Below, piece after piece: positions 34,437-42,838 of a DNA stretch of 64,000 nucleotides. This DNA is from JANMJD01 sp963828405. GTDB lineage: Bacteria > Actinomycetota > Acidimicrobiia > Acidimicrobiales > Ilumatobacteraceae. Location of the stretch: contig CAWHEG010000031.1 in NCBI GenBank assembly GCA_963828405.1, forward strand, positions 682,001 to 746,000, in the 5' to 3' direction. Numbering within the stretch: the stretch's first letter is position 1; each line of letters starts with the position of its first letter. Under the pieces are notes generated by a model, which ran no database searches, had not been told where the DNA came from, and was given only the letters and a program-made list of their open reading frames with translations. The position numbers and the translations under genes were made by a program.

Positions 34437-34689
34437 GGTTCGTAGGCTAACTCTGTGCGGGTGCCCGCGCGCCGACCGGACTCCGCGCGGTCGGCGGGCA
34501 CGACGGATGACCTGCGGAGGTGATCTCCGACCTGGCAGGACGTTGTCGGTTGATCGCGGAACGTTTTCGTTTTGTTCGATTCGATGACAACTCGATGACG
34601 CATGGTGGCCACAGGGGACGATCGACACCTCCCCCTGGTAGACCTGCTGACTTGCGCCGCAGCGCATGTCATGTGGTCGGAGGGTCGCT
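34437..34689. other. Divergent intergenic region
   Basis: 253 bp between the leftward MgtE_N gene and the rightward amidohydrolase gene. It has a few AT-richer stretches (about 34560-34600) but no ORF, clear hairpin or strong promoter pair. A Shine-Dalgarno (cggaggg, about 34678-34684) precedes the TTG at 34690. Confidence 0.5.
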
Positions 34690-36378
34690 TTGGGTGTTCA
34701 ACTGGTCATCCGCAACGGATTGCTGGTCGATGGCACCGGTAGCCCCGCCCTGCGGGCGGACATCGCCATCGAGGGTGATTCGATCGTGGCGATCGATGCG
34801 CATCTCGACGTTGACGGAGCTCGCCAGATCGACGCCGAGGGACGCCTCGTCACTCCCGGTTTCGTCGACATCCACACCCACCTCGACGCCCAACTCGCCT
34901 GGGACCCGTTGGGCACGTCGTCGTGCTGGCACGGCGTCACCAGCGTCGTGATGGGCAACTGCGGTGTGACCTTCGCTCCGTGCCGACCCGAGGACCGCGA
35001 GTACCTGGCCGAGCTGATGGAGAGCGTCGAGGACATCCCCCGCCGGGCGATCCTCGAGGGTCTGGCGTGGGACTGGGTGAGCTACGGCGAGTACCTGCGC
35101 ACGATGGGCCGCCTCCCCAAGGGCCTCAACGTCGGCGGCATGGTCGGTCACTGCGCCGTGCGCCAGTACGTGATGGGCGACCGGGCCCTCGACGAGGCGC
35201 CGGCGACACCGGCCGACATCGCGGCGATGTCCGAGCTCGTCGACGAGGCGATGTCGAACGGTGCGCTGGGCTTCTCCACCTCGCGCACCCTGCTCCACAC
35301 CGTGCCCGACGGACGCCCGGTGCCCGGAACGTGGGCCTCGGTCGACGAGCTCTACGCCTTCGCCGACGTGCTCGCCGCGCACGGTCGGGGAGTGTTCGAG
35401 TCGGCCTCCCGACTCGGGGAGCGAGACGGCGACGATCTGGCCAACACCCGCGCCGAGGTGGCCTGGATGGGCGAGGTCTCCCGCCGCTCGGGCCGACCCG
35501 TCACCTTCGGCCTGGCGCAGTCCGACCGGCGCAGCGACCTCTACCGACGGGTGGTCGAGCTGGCCAAGGAGCAGAACGCCATCGGCGGGCAGCTCCGCCC
35601 GCAGACGACGGCGCGGGGCGTCGGCATCCTGTTCGGCCTGGAGAGCCGTTCGCCGTTCGACCGTTGCCCGTCGTGGCGTGAGCTGCGCTCGATGATCAAC
35701 GGGCGCAAGCTCGTCGTGCTGCGTGACCCGGCCTTCCGCCAACGGCTGATCGACGAGGCCGACGAGCATCAGGTCTCGATCGATCTGGGCCGGTTGTTCG
35801 TGTTGCCCCCCAACGAGGATGCCCGCTACGACTGCCGGCCCGAGGACTCGCTCGCCGCCATCGCCGAGGCCCGCGGGGTTTGTCCGGCCGGTGCGTACAT
35901 CGAACTGCTGCTCGAGACCGACGGCCGGCTGGTGGCCAACTACCCGTTCCTCAACCAGCGTCTCGATGCCGTCGAGGAGATGCTCGACGACCCGTTGGTG
36001 GCACTCGGCCTGGCAGATGCCGGGGCCCACGTCGGCCAGATCATGGACTCTTCCCAGCCGACGTTCCTCCTCACCTACTGGGTCCGCGAGCGGCAACGCT
36101 GGTCGATCGAGGAGGCGATCCGCCGGCTCACGTCCGACACGGCGGGACTCTTCGGCCTCGCCGACCGCGGCGTGCTGCGCGTCGGCGCCCGGGCCGACGT
36201 GAACGTCATCGACTTCGAGGGCCTGCGCCTGCCGCAGCCCGAGTACGTGAACGACTTCCCCCACGGCGCCGGCCGGTACATCCAGCGATCCGCCGGCTAC
36301 GACTACACCATCGTCAACGGCGAGGTGTTCATGGACCACGGGGAGCACACCGGGGCCCTCGCCGGTCGGATGCTGTAG
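34690..36378 (+). CDS. Amidohydrolase, D-aminoacylase/N-acyl-D-amino-acid deacylase family
   Basis: A 562-residue metal-dependent amidohydrolase. The HxH metal motif is VDIHTHLDAQ, with MGNCGVTFAPC following, as in D-aminoacylases where the Cys region helps bind zinc. The barrel continues to the catalytic Asp in LADAGAHVGQI, and the C-terminal segment ADVNVIDFEGL is typical. Related proteins deacylate N-acyl-D-amino acids or act on ring amides; the exact substrate is not clear. TTG 34690 follows a good ribosome-binding site; an in-frame ATG at 34666 is the alternative. Confidence 0.88.
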   Translation: MGVQLVIRNGLLVDGTGSPALRADIAIEGDSIVAIDAHLDVDGARQIDAEGRLVTPGFVDIHTHLDAQLAWDPLGTSSCWHGVTSVVMGNCGVTFAPCRPEDREYLAELMESVEDIPRRAILEGLAWDWVSYGEYLRTMGRLPKGLNVGGMVGHCAVRQYVMGDRALDEAPATPADIAAMSELVDEAMSNGALGFSTSRTLLHTVPDGRPVPGTWASVDELYAFADVLAAHGRGVFESASRLGERDGDDLANTRAEVAWMGEVSRRSGRPVTFGLAQSDRRSDLYRRVVELAKEQNAIGGQLRPQTTARGVGILFGLESRSPFDRCPSWRELRSMINGRKLVVLRDPAFRQRLIDEADEHQVSIDLGRLFVLPPNEDARYDCRPEDSLAAIAEARGVCPAGAYIELLLETDGRLVANYPFLNQRLDAVEEMLDDPLVALGLADAGAHVGQIMDSSQPTFLLTYWVRERQRWSIEEAIRRLTSDTAGLFGLADRGVLRVGARADVNVIDFEGLRLPQPEYVNDFPHGAGRYIQRSAGYDYTIVNGEVFMDHGEHTGALAGRML

Positions 36379-36478
36379 ACGGTCGGTCGCCCGTCCGGCG
36401 AGCCGTCGACCACCGCCCCGATCGTCGGGGTGCGGCGCCCCGGGCCAATCGTCCGGGGGCGTCGATGGGCCGGGTGGT

Positions 36479-36484
36479 TAGCCT
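36479..36484 (+). promoter_or_regulatory. Candidate leaderless -10 of pcnA
   Basis: TAGCCT lies 6 nt before GTG 36491, with no Shine-Dalgarno between. Confidence 0.35.
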
Positions 36485-36490
36485 GGGCCG

Positions 36491-37902
36491 GTGATCCCTG
36501 CCCGCTTCACCCCGGTGTTCGCCGAGCTCGCCCCCCTGGCCGAGCGGTTCGCCGCGGCCGGCTTCCGGTTGTACCTCGTCGGCGGGACGGTGCGGGACCT
36601 GCTGCTCGGTGGGAGCGACGCGGCCGAGATCGACTTCGACGTGACGACCGATGCCCACCCGGGGGAGATCAAGAAGCTCCTCCACGGCTGGGCCGACGCG
36701 GTCTGGACCCAGGGCGAGCGATTCGGCACGATCGGGGCCCGCACGGACGGCCGTGACTACGAGATCACCACCCACCGGGCCGAGGCCTACGCGCCGAGTC
36801 GCGCAAGCCCGACGTGTCGTTCGCCGGCGCGATCGAGACCGACCTGTCCCGGCGCGACTTCACCGTCAACGCCATGGCCCTCGAGCTGACCAGCGAGAAC
36901 CCGACCCTGGTCGACCCGTTCGGCGGTGCGGCCGACCTGATGGCGCGCATCCTGCGCACGCCGCTGGCCCCCGAGACCAGCTTCTCCGACGACCCGCTGC
37001 GCATGCTGCGCGCCGCCCGGTTCATCGCCGCCCACGGCTTCGAGCCGACCGCCGATCTCGTCGTGGCGGTGCGCGCGATGCATGGCCGTCTGGCCATCGT
37101 CTCGGCCGAGCGGGTGCGCGACGAGCTCGACAAGATGATCGTCCTCGACCGACCGGCCGCCGGCCTGTGGTTCTGCGTCGACACCGGCCTTGCCGACGAC
37201 TTCCTCCCCGAGCTGCCCCAGATGCGCCTCGAACAGGACCCGATCCACCGGCACAAGGACGTGCTCGCCCACACCATCGCCGTCGTCGAGAACGTCCAGC
37301 GCGGTGCCCGACCCGACTTCGACTTCCGCCGCACCCGCCTCGCCGCCCTGTTCCACGACGTCGGCAAGCCGCGCACCCGAGGGTTCCGCAAGGGCAAGGG
37401 CGTGACGTTCCATCACCACGATGTCGTCGGGGCGCGGATGACCCGGGAGCGGATGCAGGCGCTGCGCTACTCGAATGACGACGTCGACGCCGTTGCGGAG
37501 CTGGTCGACCTGCACCTGCGCTTCCACACCTACAAGATGGGCTGGACCGACTCCGCCGTACGCCGCTATGTGCGCGACGCCGGTGATCTGCTCGCCGAGC
37601 TCAACGTGCTCACCCGCTGCGACTGCACCACACGCAACGAGCGCAAGGCAGCCGAGCTGTCCAAGCGGATGGACGAGCTCGAGCAGCGGATCGTCGAGCT
37701 CGCCGCCGAGGAGGAGCTCGACGCCATGCGCCCCGAGCTCGACGGCCGTGCCGTGATGGAGCACCTCGGCCTGACGCCCGGGCCGGTGGTCGGCAGGGCG
37801 ATGGCGTTCCTGCTCGAGTTGCGCATCGAGGAGGGCCTGCTCGGCGATGACGAGGTGCGTCGCCGCCTCGACACGTGGTGGGCCGGGCGTTCAGACGCCT
37901 GA
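36491..37902 (+). CDS. pcnA: CCA tRNA nucleotidyltransferase, one-base frame break
   Basis: The enzyme adds or repairs the tRNA 3' CCA. The nucleotidyltransferase head has LVGGTVRDLLLGG and EIDFDVTTDA. Then HRAEAYA is followed, in the next frame, by ESRKPDVSFAGAIETDLSRRDFTVNAMAL, the normal continuation. The break is between about 36789 and 36796 (tacgcgccgag), where one base seems missing. Downstream the RNA-binding region and an HD domain (HDVGKPRTR) continue intact to 37902. The gene is expected to be essential here because the visible tRNA lacks an encoded CCA, so an assembly error is the simplest reading. The last 12 bp overlap the convergent methyltransferase gene. Confidence 0.88.
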
Positions 37903-38484
37903 CTTGCGTGCCCGCATCACGAGCACGGCGGGGACGAGGGCGTTGAGCTGGCCGACGGGGTAGAGCTCCTGGATCACGTCGACGCGGAAGTTCGCCCGCT
38001 GGAACGACATGAACAGGTCGCTGAGCGTGCGGCTGGGCGCCTGGCCGTACGGGCGGCGCAGCGTGATCTCGGCGCCGTCGAGCATCGAGGCGATCGGGTG
38101 GGTCAAGGTCACGACGAAGGGCGCCTCGGGCTTGAGCACCCGGTGCACCTGGCGCAGCACGCGGGCCAGATCGTCGACGCCGTCGAGGCTGCCCACGGCG
38201 ATGACCAGGTCGACGGAGGCGCTGGTGGCGAAGCCGAGTTCGGCGAGATCGCCGTGATGGAACTCGATCCGCACCCCTTCGGCTTCGGCGGCCCGTCGCC
38301 CGGCGGCGATCTTCTCGGGCGACGGTTCGATGGCGATCGCCCGGGCGCCCATGTGGGCCAGCGCCAGGGCGTTGACGTCGGGAGAGAGACCGAGCTCGAT
38401 GACGCGCTTGCCCGTGACGTCGCCGCACAGGCGCAGCTCGCCGTCGTGGGGGACCCGGGGACCGTAGGAGACATGCAGCGCCAC
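37891..38484 (-). CDS. SAM-dependent methyltransferase
   Basis: A 197-residue class I methyltransferase with VIELGLSPDVNALALAHMGA as the SAM loop, acidic EPSPEKIAAG after the second strand, and VIAVGSLDGVDD. The C-terminus describes an ITLRRPYGQAPSRTLSDLF acceptor region resembling small-molecule methyltransferases. GTG 38484 is the best start. Converges with pcnA. Substrate unknown. Confidence 0.8.
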   Translation of the reverse strand: MALHVSYGPRVPHDGELRLCGDVTGKRVIELGLSPDVNALALAHMGARAIAIEPSPEKIAAGRRAAEAEGVRIEFHHGDLAELGFATSASVDLVIAVGSLDGVDDLARVLRQVHRVLKPEAPFVVTLTHPIASMLDGAEITLRRPYGQAPSRTLSDLFMSFQRANFRVDVIQELYPVGQLNALVPAVLVMRARKSGV

Positions 38485-38538
38485 GATCCAAGTCTCGCCG
38501 CTGCGGGCGGATGAATGCGTGATCTCGGCGCCGGCCTG

Positions 38539-38581
38539 CCGGTCCGTCCGGGTCCCGCCAGGCCACCGGTCCGTCCGGGTC
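38539..38581. repeat. Direct repeat upstream of the DUF5318 gene
   Basis: ccggtccgtccgggtc occurs at 38539-38554 and 38566-38581 with a 27-bp period, in the divergent gap 38485-38616. Confidence 0.7.
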
Positions 38582-38602
38582 GCGCCCACCGGACGGGTGG
38601 GA

Positions 38603-38608
38603 TAGCGT
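38603..38608 (+). promoter_or_regulatory. Candidate leaderless -10 of the DUF5318 gene
   Basis: TAGCGT lies 8 nt before ATG 38617 with no Shine-Dalgarno between. Confidence 0.4.
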
Positions 38609-38616
38609 GACGGCCG

Positions 38617-39042
38617 ATGACGTTCGATGCCGGGGCACTTCGGGGGGCGGTGGGCTCGCGCGGTGGCGTGGTGGACCACCGGTTCGCCCGTCGGGCGCTG
38701 ATCAACGAGTTCCGCCGTGGGCGCCTTCGTCAGGACCAGGTGTGCGACGCCCATCCCGAACTGGTCCGGGCCGCCGTGAACGTCGGCGAGATCACCTCGG
38801 TCGTCTGCCCGATCTGCGAGGACGACAAGCTCGTGCTCGTCACGTACGTGTTCGGCTCGCGCCTGCCGTCGCACGGCCGGGTGATCTCCTCGAAGGCCGA
38901 GCTCACCAAGCTCAACCAGCGCGCCGACGACCTCGCCGCCTACATCGTCGAATGCTGCCGGACGTGCCGCTGGCACCACCTGCTGCGGATGTTCCCGATC
39001 GGTGGTCGCCCGACACGGGCCCGCCGAGCCGCCGACGGCTAG
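38617..39042 (+). CDS. DUF5318 family protein
   Basis: A 141-residue protein with VDHRFARRALINEFRRGRL and two zinc-knuckle-like Cys pairs, VVCPICEDD and CCRTCRWHH. Syntenic with Rv0049, which lies ahead of rpsF in mycobacteria. Function unknown; a metal-binding fold is likely from the Cys spacing. Confidence 0.88.
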   Translation: MTFDAGALRGAVGSRGGVVDHRFARRALINEFRRGRLRQDQVCDAHPELVRAAVNVGEITSVVCPICEDDKLVLVTYVFGSRLPSHGRVISSKAELTKLNQRADDLAAYIVECCRTCRWHHLLRMFPIGGRPTRARRAADG

Positions 39043-39170
39043 ACGGGCGACCGTCTCGTCAGGCGCCCCGCTACGGGTGTCGAACCCCGGCGTCCCACGG
39101 GCGTAGTGTTCCGGACCGATCGGGCCCTCGTCCCACGGGCGCCCGCTGGGGACAGACACCTGGGGGTCAC

Positions 39171-40697
39171 ATGTCAGATACCGCTCCGGCGAGCCAGCTG
39201 CGGCGTCGCCTCTCGCTGCCCGACGTCATCGCCCAATCCGTGACGGTCATCGCCCCCGGCATGTCCGGCGCGTTCCTCACCTACCTGGCCGCCACGAAGG
39301 CCGGTGGCGCCACGCCGCTCGCCTACGTGCTCGCCATGCTCGGGGCGCTCGCCGTGGGCGGCGTGGTCGCCGAGTTCGGCAAGACGATGCCCTCGGCCGG
39401 GTCGCTGTACACCTACACGGCGACGGGCCTGTCGAAGACCGCCGGGTTCGTCCTCGGTTGGATGTACTCGATCGCCTTCATCATCCTCGCCGCTGCGGTG
39501 CTCGCCGGCTTCGGGTTCTTCATGTCGCTGCTGCTCCAGAGCCTGACCGATTCGGGATCGGGGGCCGGCGATGCGTTCGTCCCGTCGTTCGTCCCGTGGT
39601 GGATCTTCTTCGTCCTCGGCCTCGTGTTCGTGGCGGCGATGAGCCTGTTCGACGTGAAGGTCTCCACCCGCTCACAGCTCTTCATCACCCTGTTGAGCGT
39701 CGTCATCATGGTGGTCGCCGCGCTGGCGATCATCGGGAAGGGGTCACCCGACGACGCCGCCCAGGCCGGCAAGTCGATCGACCTGGGCGCCTTCTGGCCC
39801 ACGGCGGCCGGGGTGAAGTGGAGCGGCATCCTGCTCGGCTTCGCCTTCGGCATGCTGTCGTTCACGGGCTTCGAGGCCGGCGCCGTGCTCGCCGAGGAGA
39901 CCGAGGAGCCGAAGCGGAACATCCCGCGGGCGGTGATCGGATCGGTCGTCGTCGGCGGGGCCTTCTACGTCCTGATCACCTACGCGACCACGATCGGGTT
40001 CGGCGTGCGTGAATCGGCCGAGGCCTGGCCCGCCAGCCTCTCGGGTCTGGCAGCCGTGGCCGGCAACGTCAACGCCGGAATGGGCGACCTCGTCTTGTTC
40101 GCCGCGGCCATCTCGGCGTTGCTGTGCGGCCTCGGTGTGCACACGGCGGCGAGCCGGTTCTTGTTCGCCATGGGTCGTGAGCGCGTGCTTCCCTCGGTGC
40201 TCGGTCGGACGCACCCGAAGTGGCGGACGCCGTGGAACGCCATCCTGATCAGCGTCGGGCTCTATGCCGTGCTGATCTGGGGGCTCCTGTTGATCACGTC
40301 GTCGGCCACCGAGGCGAACTTCAGCGGCGGCCTTCCCACCGACGTCCGCGGCGGGTTCTTCACGTTCGCCTACTGGGCGACGCTGGCCACACCGGGAGTG
40401 ATGTTCTGCTACCTGCTCGTCGGCCTGGCCGGTGTGAGGAAGGGTGTGGCCGACGGCAACCAGCGGCTGACCATCGCCGGCATCCTCGCCTCGATCACCG
40501 GGCTCGTCGCCGTCTACGGCAGCCTCTACTACTCGTTCAAGAACCTGCCGCCCGACGACGGGATCAGGTTCATCCTCCATGCCATCCCCGTCGCCATGTT
40601 GATCCTCGTCGCCGCCGGGGTCGGCATCGCCGGGTACCTGCGATCGTCCAGGAAGGAGTCGTGGGCGGACATGGGCGCCGTCTTCGACGAGGGCTGA
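39171..40697 (+). CDS. APC-family amino acid permease
   Basis: A 508-residue transporter with about 12 membrane helices. Helix 1 carries VTVIAPGMSGAF, the typical substrate and sodium-site break of APC transporters, and ALAVGGVVAEFGKTMPSAGSLYTYT follows. LSFTGFEAGAVLAEETEEPKRNIPRAV is the conserved helix 6 and loop region. The likely substrate is an amino acid or polyamine. It separates DUF5318 from rpsF. A -10-like TAGTGT (39104-39109) lies 61 bp before ATG 39171. Confidence 0.92.
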   Translation: MSDTAPASQLRRRLSLPDVIAQSVTVIAPGMSGAFLTYLAATKAGGATPLAYVLAMLGALAVGGVVAEFGKTMPSAGSLYTYTATGLSKTAGFVLGWMYSIAFIILAAAVLAGFGFFMSLLLQSLTDSGSGAGDAFVPSFVPWWIFFVLGLVFVAAMSLFDVKVSTRSQLFITLLSVVIMVVAALAIIGKGSPDDAAQAGKSIDLGAFWPTAAGVKWSGILLGFAFGMLSFTGFEAGAVLAEETEEPKRNIPRAVIGSVVVGGAFYVLITYATTIGFGVRESAEAWPASLSGLAAVAGNVNAGMGDLVLFAAAISALLCGLGVHTAASRFLFAMGRERVLPSVLGRTHPKWRTPWNAILISVGLYAVLIWGLLLITSSATEANFSGGLPTDVRGGFFTFAYWATLATPGVMFCYLLVGLAGVRKGVADGNQRLTIAGILASITGLVAVYGSLYYSFKNLPPDDGIRFILHAIPVAMLILVAAGVGIAGYLRSSRKESWADMGAVFDEG

Positions 40698-40703
40698 CGC
40701 CGA

Positions 40704-40719
40704 GCGACGGATGCGTCGC
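40704..40719 (+). terminator. GC hairpin after the permease gene
   Basis: GCGACG (40704-40709) and CGTCGC (40714-40719) form a 6-bp stem with a GATG loop, 6 bp after the stop. A second weaker C5/G5 dyad lies at 40734-40753. No U tract. Confidence 0.4.
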
Positions 40720-40833
40720 CGAACGGTGACACACCCCCTGTGCACAGTGGGGGCATGGAGTCAGTGGAGGGCCGTGGTGCACCGGTCGGTCGAGTTACAC
40801 CGGTGACATTCGGGCTTCCCCGCCGCGGGCCGA

Positions 40834-40839
40834 TACACT
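40834..40839 (+). promoter_or_regulatory. Candidate -10 of the rpsF operon
   Basis: TACACT in the context cgatacactcg, as at 24784. It is about 75 nt before rpsF, leaving a leader that could carry regulation; no convincing -35 or riboswitch was recognised. Confidence 0.4.
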
Positions 40840-40914
40840 CGCCCGGTCATATCCGCCCTGCCCCGTCCGAGGGGCCCCGGCGTTGCGTCGGGTCCGAAGG
40901 GAGTGTTTGCTCGT

Positions 40915-41244
40915 ATGCGAGCCTATGAACTCATGGTCATCATCAGTGGTGACCTCGACGAACCGGTCGCTCAGGAGTGGGTGAAGACCCTCACCAAGCA
41001 GATCGCCGCGGCCGGCGGCAAGGTGCACGGCAATGCCGACTGGTGGGGGCGCAGGCGCTACGCCTACCCCATCGACAAGAAGGACGAGGGCTACTACGTG
41101 GTCTTCAACCTCGTCGCCGCCGGTGGTGCCCTCGACGAATTCGAGCGTTCGCTCCGTATCGCTGACGACATCGTCCGCCACAAGCTCCTGCGTCTCCCCG
41201 ATGCCGAGGCCGCTCGCCGCGGCATCGCCGACGCTGCGGCCTGA
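40915..41244 (+). CDS. rpsF: 30S ribosomal protein bS6
   Basis: A 109-residue bS6 (MRAYELMVIISGDLDE, then WGRRRYAYPIDKKDEGYYVVFNL). It binds bS18 in the small subunit. ATG 40915 is preferred to GTG 40903. First gene of the rpsF-ssb-rpsR-rplI operon. Confidence 0.96.
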   Translation: MRAYELMVIISGDLDEPVAQEWVKTLTKQIAAAGGKVHGNADWWGRRRYAYPIDKKDEGYYVVFNLVAAGGALDEFERSLRIADDIVRHKLLRLPDAEAARRGIADAAA

Positions 41245-41283
41245 GGCCGCACCGATCCGTACCCACCCAAGGAGGTACATCCC

Positions 41284-41781
41284 ATGGCTGACAACTCCGT
41301 CACCCTCGTCGGCAATCTCACTCGTGATCCCGAGCTCCGCTTCACCACCGGTGGGCGAGCCGTGGCTTCGTTCGGTCTCGCCGTTTCCCGTCGCTACCAG
41401 GTCAACGGCGAATGGCAGGAACAGACCTCGTTCTTCAACGTCGTGGCCTGGGGCCAACTGGGCGAGAACGCCGCGCAGTCCCTCGGCAAGGGCTCGCGGG
41501 TGATCGTCAACGGCCGCCTCGAGCAGCGTCAGTACGAGAACAAGGACGGCGAGCAGCGCAACGTCGTGGAGATCGTCGCCGACGAGGTCGGCCCGAGCCT
41601 CCGGTGGGCGACCGCCCAGGTCGAGCGCACCGCACGGACCACCGAGGGTGCCGGCGCCGGCGCCGGCGCCGGCGGGTTCGACCGCGGCGCGGCATCGTCG
41701 TCGGGCGGGGGAGCCCCCCGGGCCACCGGTGGCGCCGGCGGCGGGTCCGATTACGCCTACGGCGAAGAAGAGCCGTTCTGA
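41284..41781 (+). CDS. ssb: Single-stranded DNA-binding protein
   Basis: A 165-residue SSB. The OB fold covers about residues 1-110 (VTLVGNLTRDPELRFT, FFNVVAWGQLGENAAQ). A Gly-rich flexible linker follows, ending in the acidic partner-binding tip EEEPF. An aaggagg ribosome-binding site precedes ATG 41284. Confidence 0.97.
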   Translation: MADNSVTLVGNLTRDPELRFTTGGRAVASFGLAVSRRYQVNGEWQEQTSFFNVVAWGQLGENAAQSLGKGSRVIVNGRLEQRQYENKDGEQRNVVEIVADEVGPSLRWATAQVERTARTTEGAGAGAGAGGFDRGAASSSGGGAPRATGGAGGGSDYAYGEEEPF

Positions 41782-41851
41782 TCCACGGGCCGGCCCCGGC
41801 CCGCCCGTCCGTCGAGTGACCAGTTAGTTCGATTCCACAGGAGTACACGAA

Positions 41852-42235
41852 ATGCCCGGCAAGAAGCCGCCCGTCCGTGGGCGTAGCGCCAAGGACGACA
41901 AGAAGCGTCCGATGAAGAAGAAGACCTCGATCCTGGTTCAGGACAAGGTCGAATTCGTCGATTACAAGGATGTGAACCTGCTCCAGCGGTTCCTGTCCGA
42001 CCGTTCCAAGATCCGTTCCCGGCGGGTCAGCGGCAACACCACCCAGCAGCAGCGCGAGATCGCCACGGCGATCAAGAACGCCCGCGAGATGGCGCTGATG
42101 CCGTACACCAAGCGTGTGTCGACGCAGCGGGCGGCCCGCCCGTCGGCCGCGGCGCAGGCCGTGGCTGCGGCCGAGGCCGAATTGGCCGTCGAGGACGAGG
42201 TCGTCGTGCTGCCCGACGTCGAAGGCGAGGAGTGA
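41852..42235 (+). CDS. rpsR: 30S ribosomal protein bS18, cysteine-free form
   Basis: A 127-residue bS18 with the core VDYKDVNLLQRFLSDRSKI and QQREIATAIKNAREMALMPY. The zinc-ribbon cysteines of many actinobacterial bS18 proteins are missing: the CAFC-type site reads SILV and NCTQHQ reads NTTQQQ. A C-terminal extension of about 35 residues, Ala- then Glu-rich, is unusual for the family. It is likely a zinc-independent form. Confidence 0.95.
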   Translation: MPGKKPPVRGRSAKDDKKRPMKKKTSILVQDKVEFVDYKDVNLLQRFLSDRSKIRSRRVSGNTTQQQREIATAIKNAREMALMPYTKRVSTQRAARPSAAAQAVAAAEAELAVEDEVVVLPDVEGEE

Positions 42236-42238
42236 GCG

Positions 42239-42688
42239 ATGCGGGTCATCTTGCGTTCCGACATCTCCGGCCTCGGCAAGCGGGGCGACATCTGTGACGT
42301 GAAGGACGGCTACGCCCGGAACTTCCTGTTCCCGGGCTCGCTGGCGATCAAGGCGTCCGACGGGGCGACCCGTCAGGCCGCCGCGATGCGCCGGGCCCGC
42401 GACCTCCGCGACGCGCAGGACCGCAGCGCGGCCCAGACCGTGGCGACGACCCTGGTCACCAAGGTCATCTCGATCGCCGCCCGCACGGGTAGCGAGAACC
42501 GCCTGTACGGATCGGTCACCACCGCGGACATCGCCGAGGCGATCGCCGCGCAGACCGGGATCACGATCGACAAGCGGAAGATCTCCGCCGATCCGATCAA
42601 GACCACGGGAACTCATTCCGCCACGGTGAGGCTTCATGCCGACGTGGTGTTCCCCGTCACGGTCGAGGTCGCCAGCAACGGACGCTGA
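42239..42688 (+). CDS. rplI: 50S ribosomal protein bL9
   Basis: A 149-residue bL9 with the N-terminal signature GKRGDICDVKDGYARNFLFP, a connecting helix and a C-terminal domain. It starts 3 bp after the rpsR stop with GGCGAGGAG in front. Confidence 0.96.
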   Translation: MRVILRSDISGLGKRGDICDVKDGYARNFLFPGSLAIKASDGATRQAAAMRRARDLRDAQDRSAAQTVATTLVTKVISIAARTGSENRLYGSVTTADIAEAIAAQTGITIDKRKISADPIKTTGTHSATVRLHADVVFPVTVEVASNGR

Positions 42689-42748
42689 GGTGCGCGATGT
42701 CGCCCGCACTGGGTGACATCCGAACACGCGACGTGCGTTCTGTGGTTT

Positions 42749-42813
42749 CCATCCACAGGAACTCCGGTGTTTCCACAGGCTTCTCCACAGCCTCGACCGG
42801 CTGGTTACCCACA
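42749..42813. promoter_or_regulatory. DnaA-box-like cluster upstream of dnaB
   Basis: Four same-strand 9-mers ending in CCACA or CCCACA lie in the rplI-dnaB gap: CCATCCACA (42749-42757), GTTTCCACA (42769-42777), TTCTCCACA (42781-42789) and TTACCCACA (42805-42813). The last two differ from TTATCCACA at one position. The gap 42689-42838 has no ORF. They may tie dnaB expression to DnaA. Confidence 0.5.
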
Positions 42814-42838
42814 GGCGACTTGAGGCAAGGTGGTCAGC

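Noticed and set aside
40734..40753. Second hairpin as a strong terminator
   Set aside because: Only the C5/G5 outer pairs match well; the centre has mismatches and there is no U tract.
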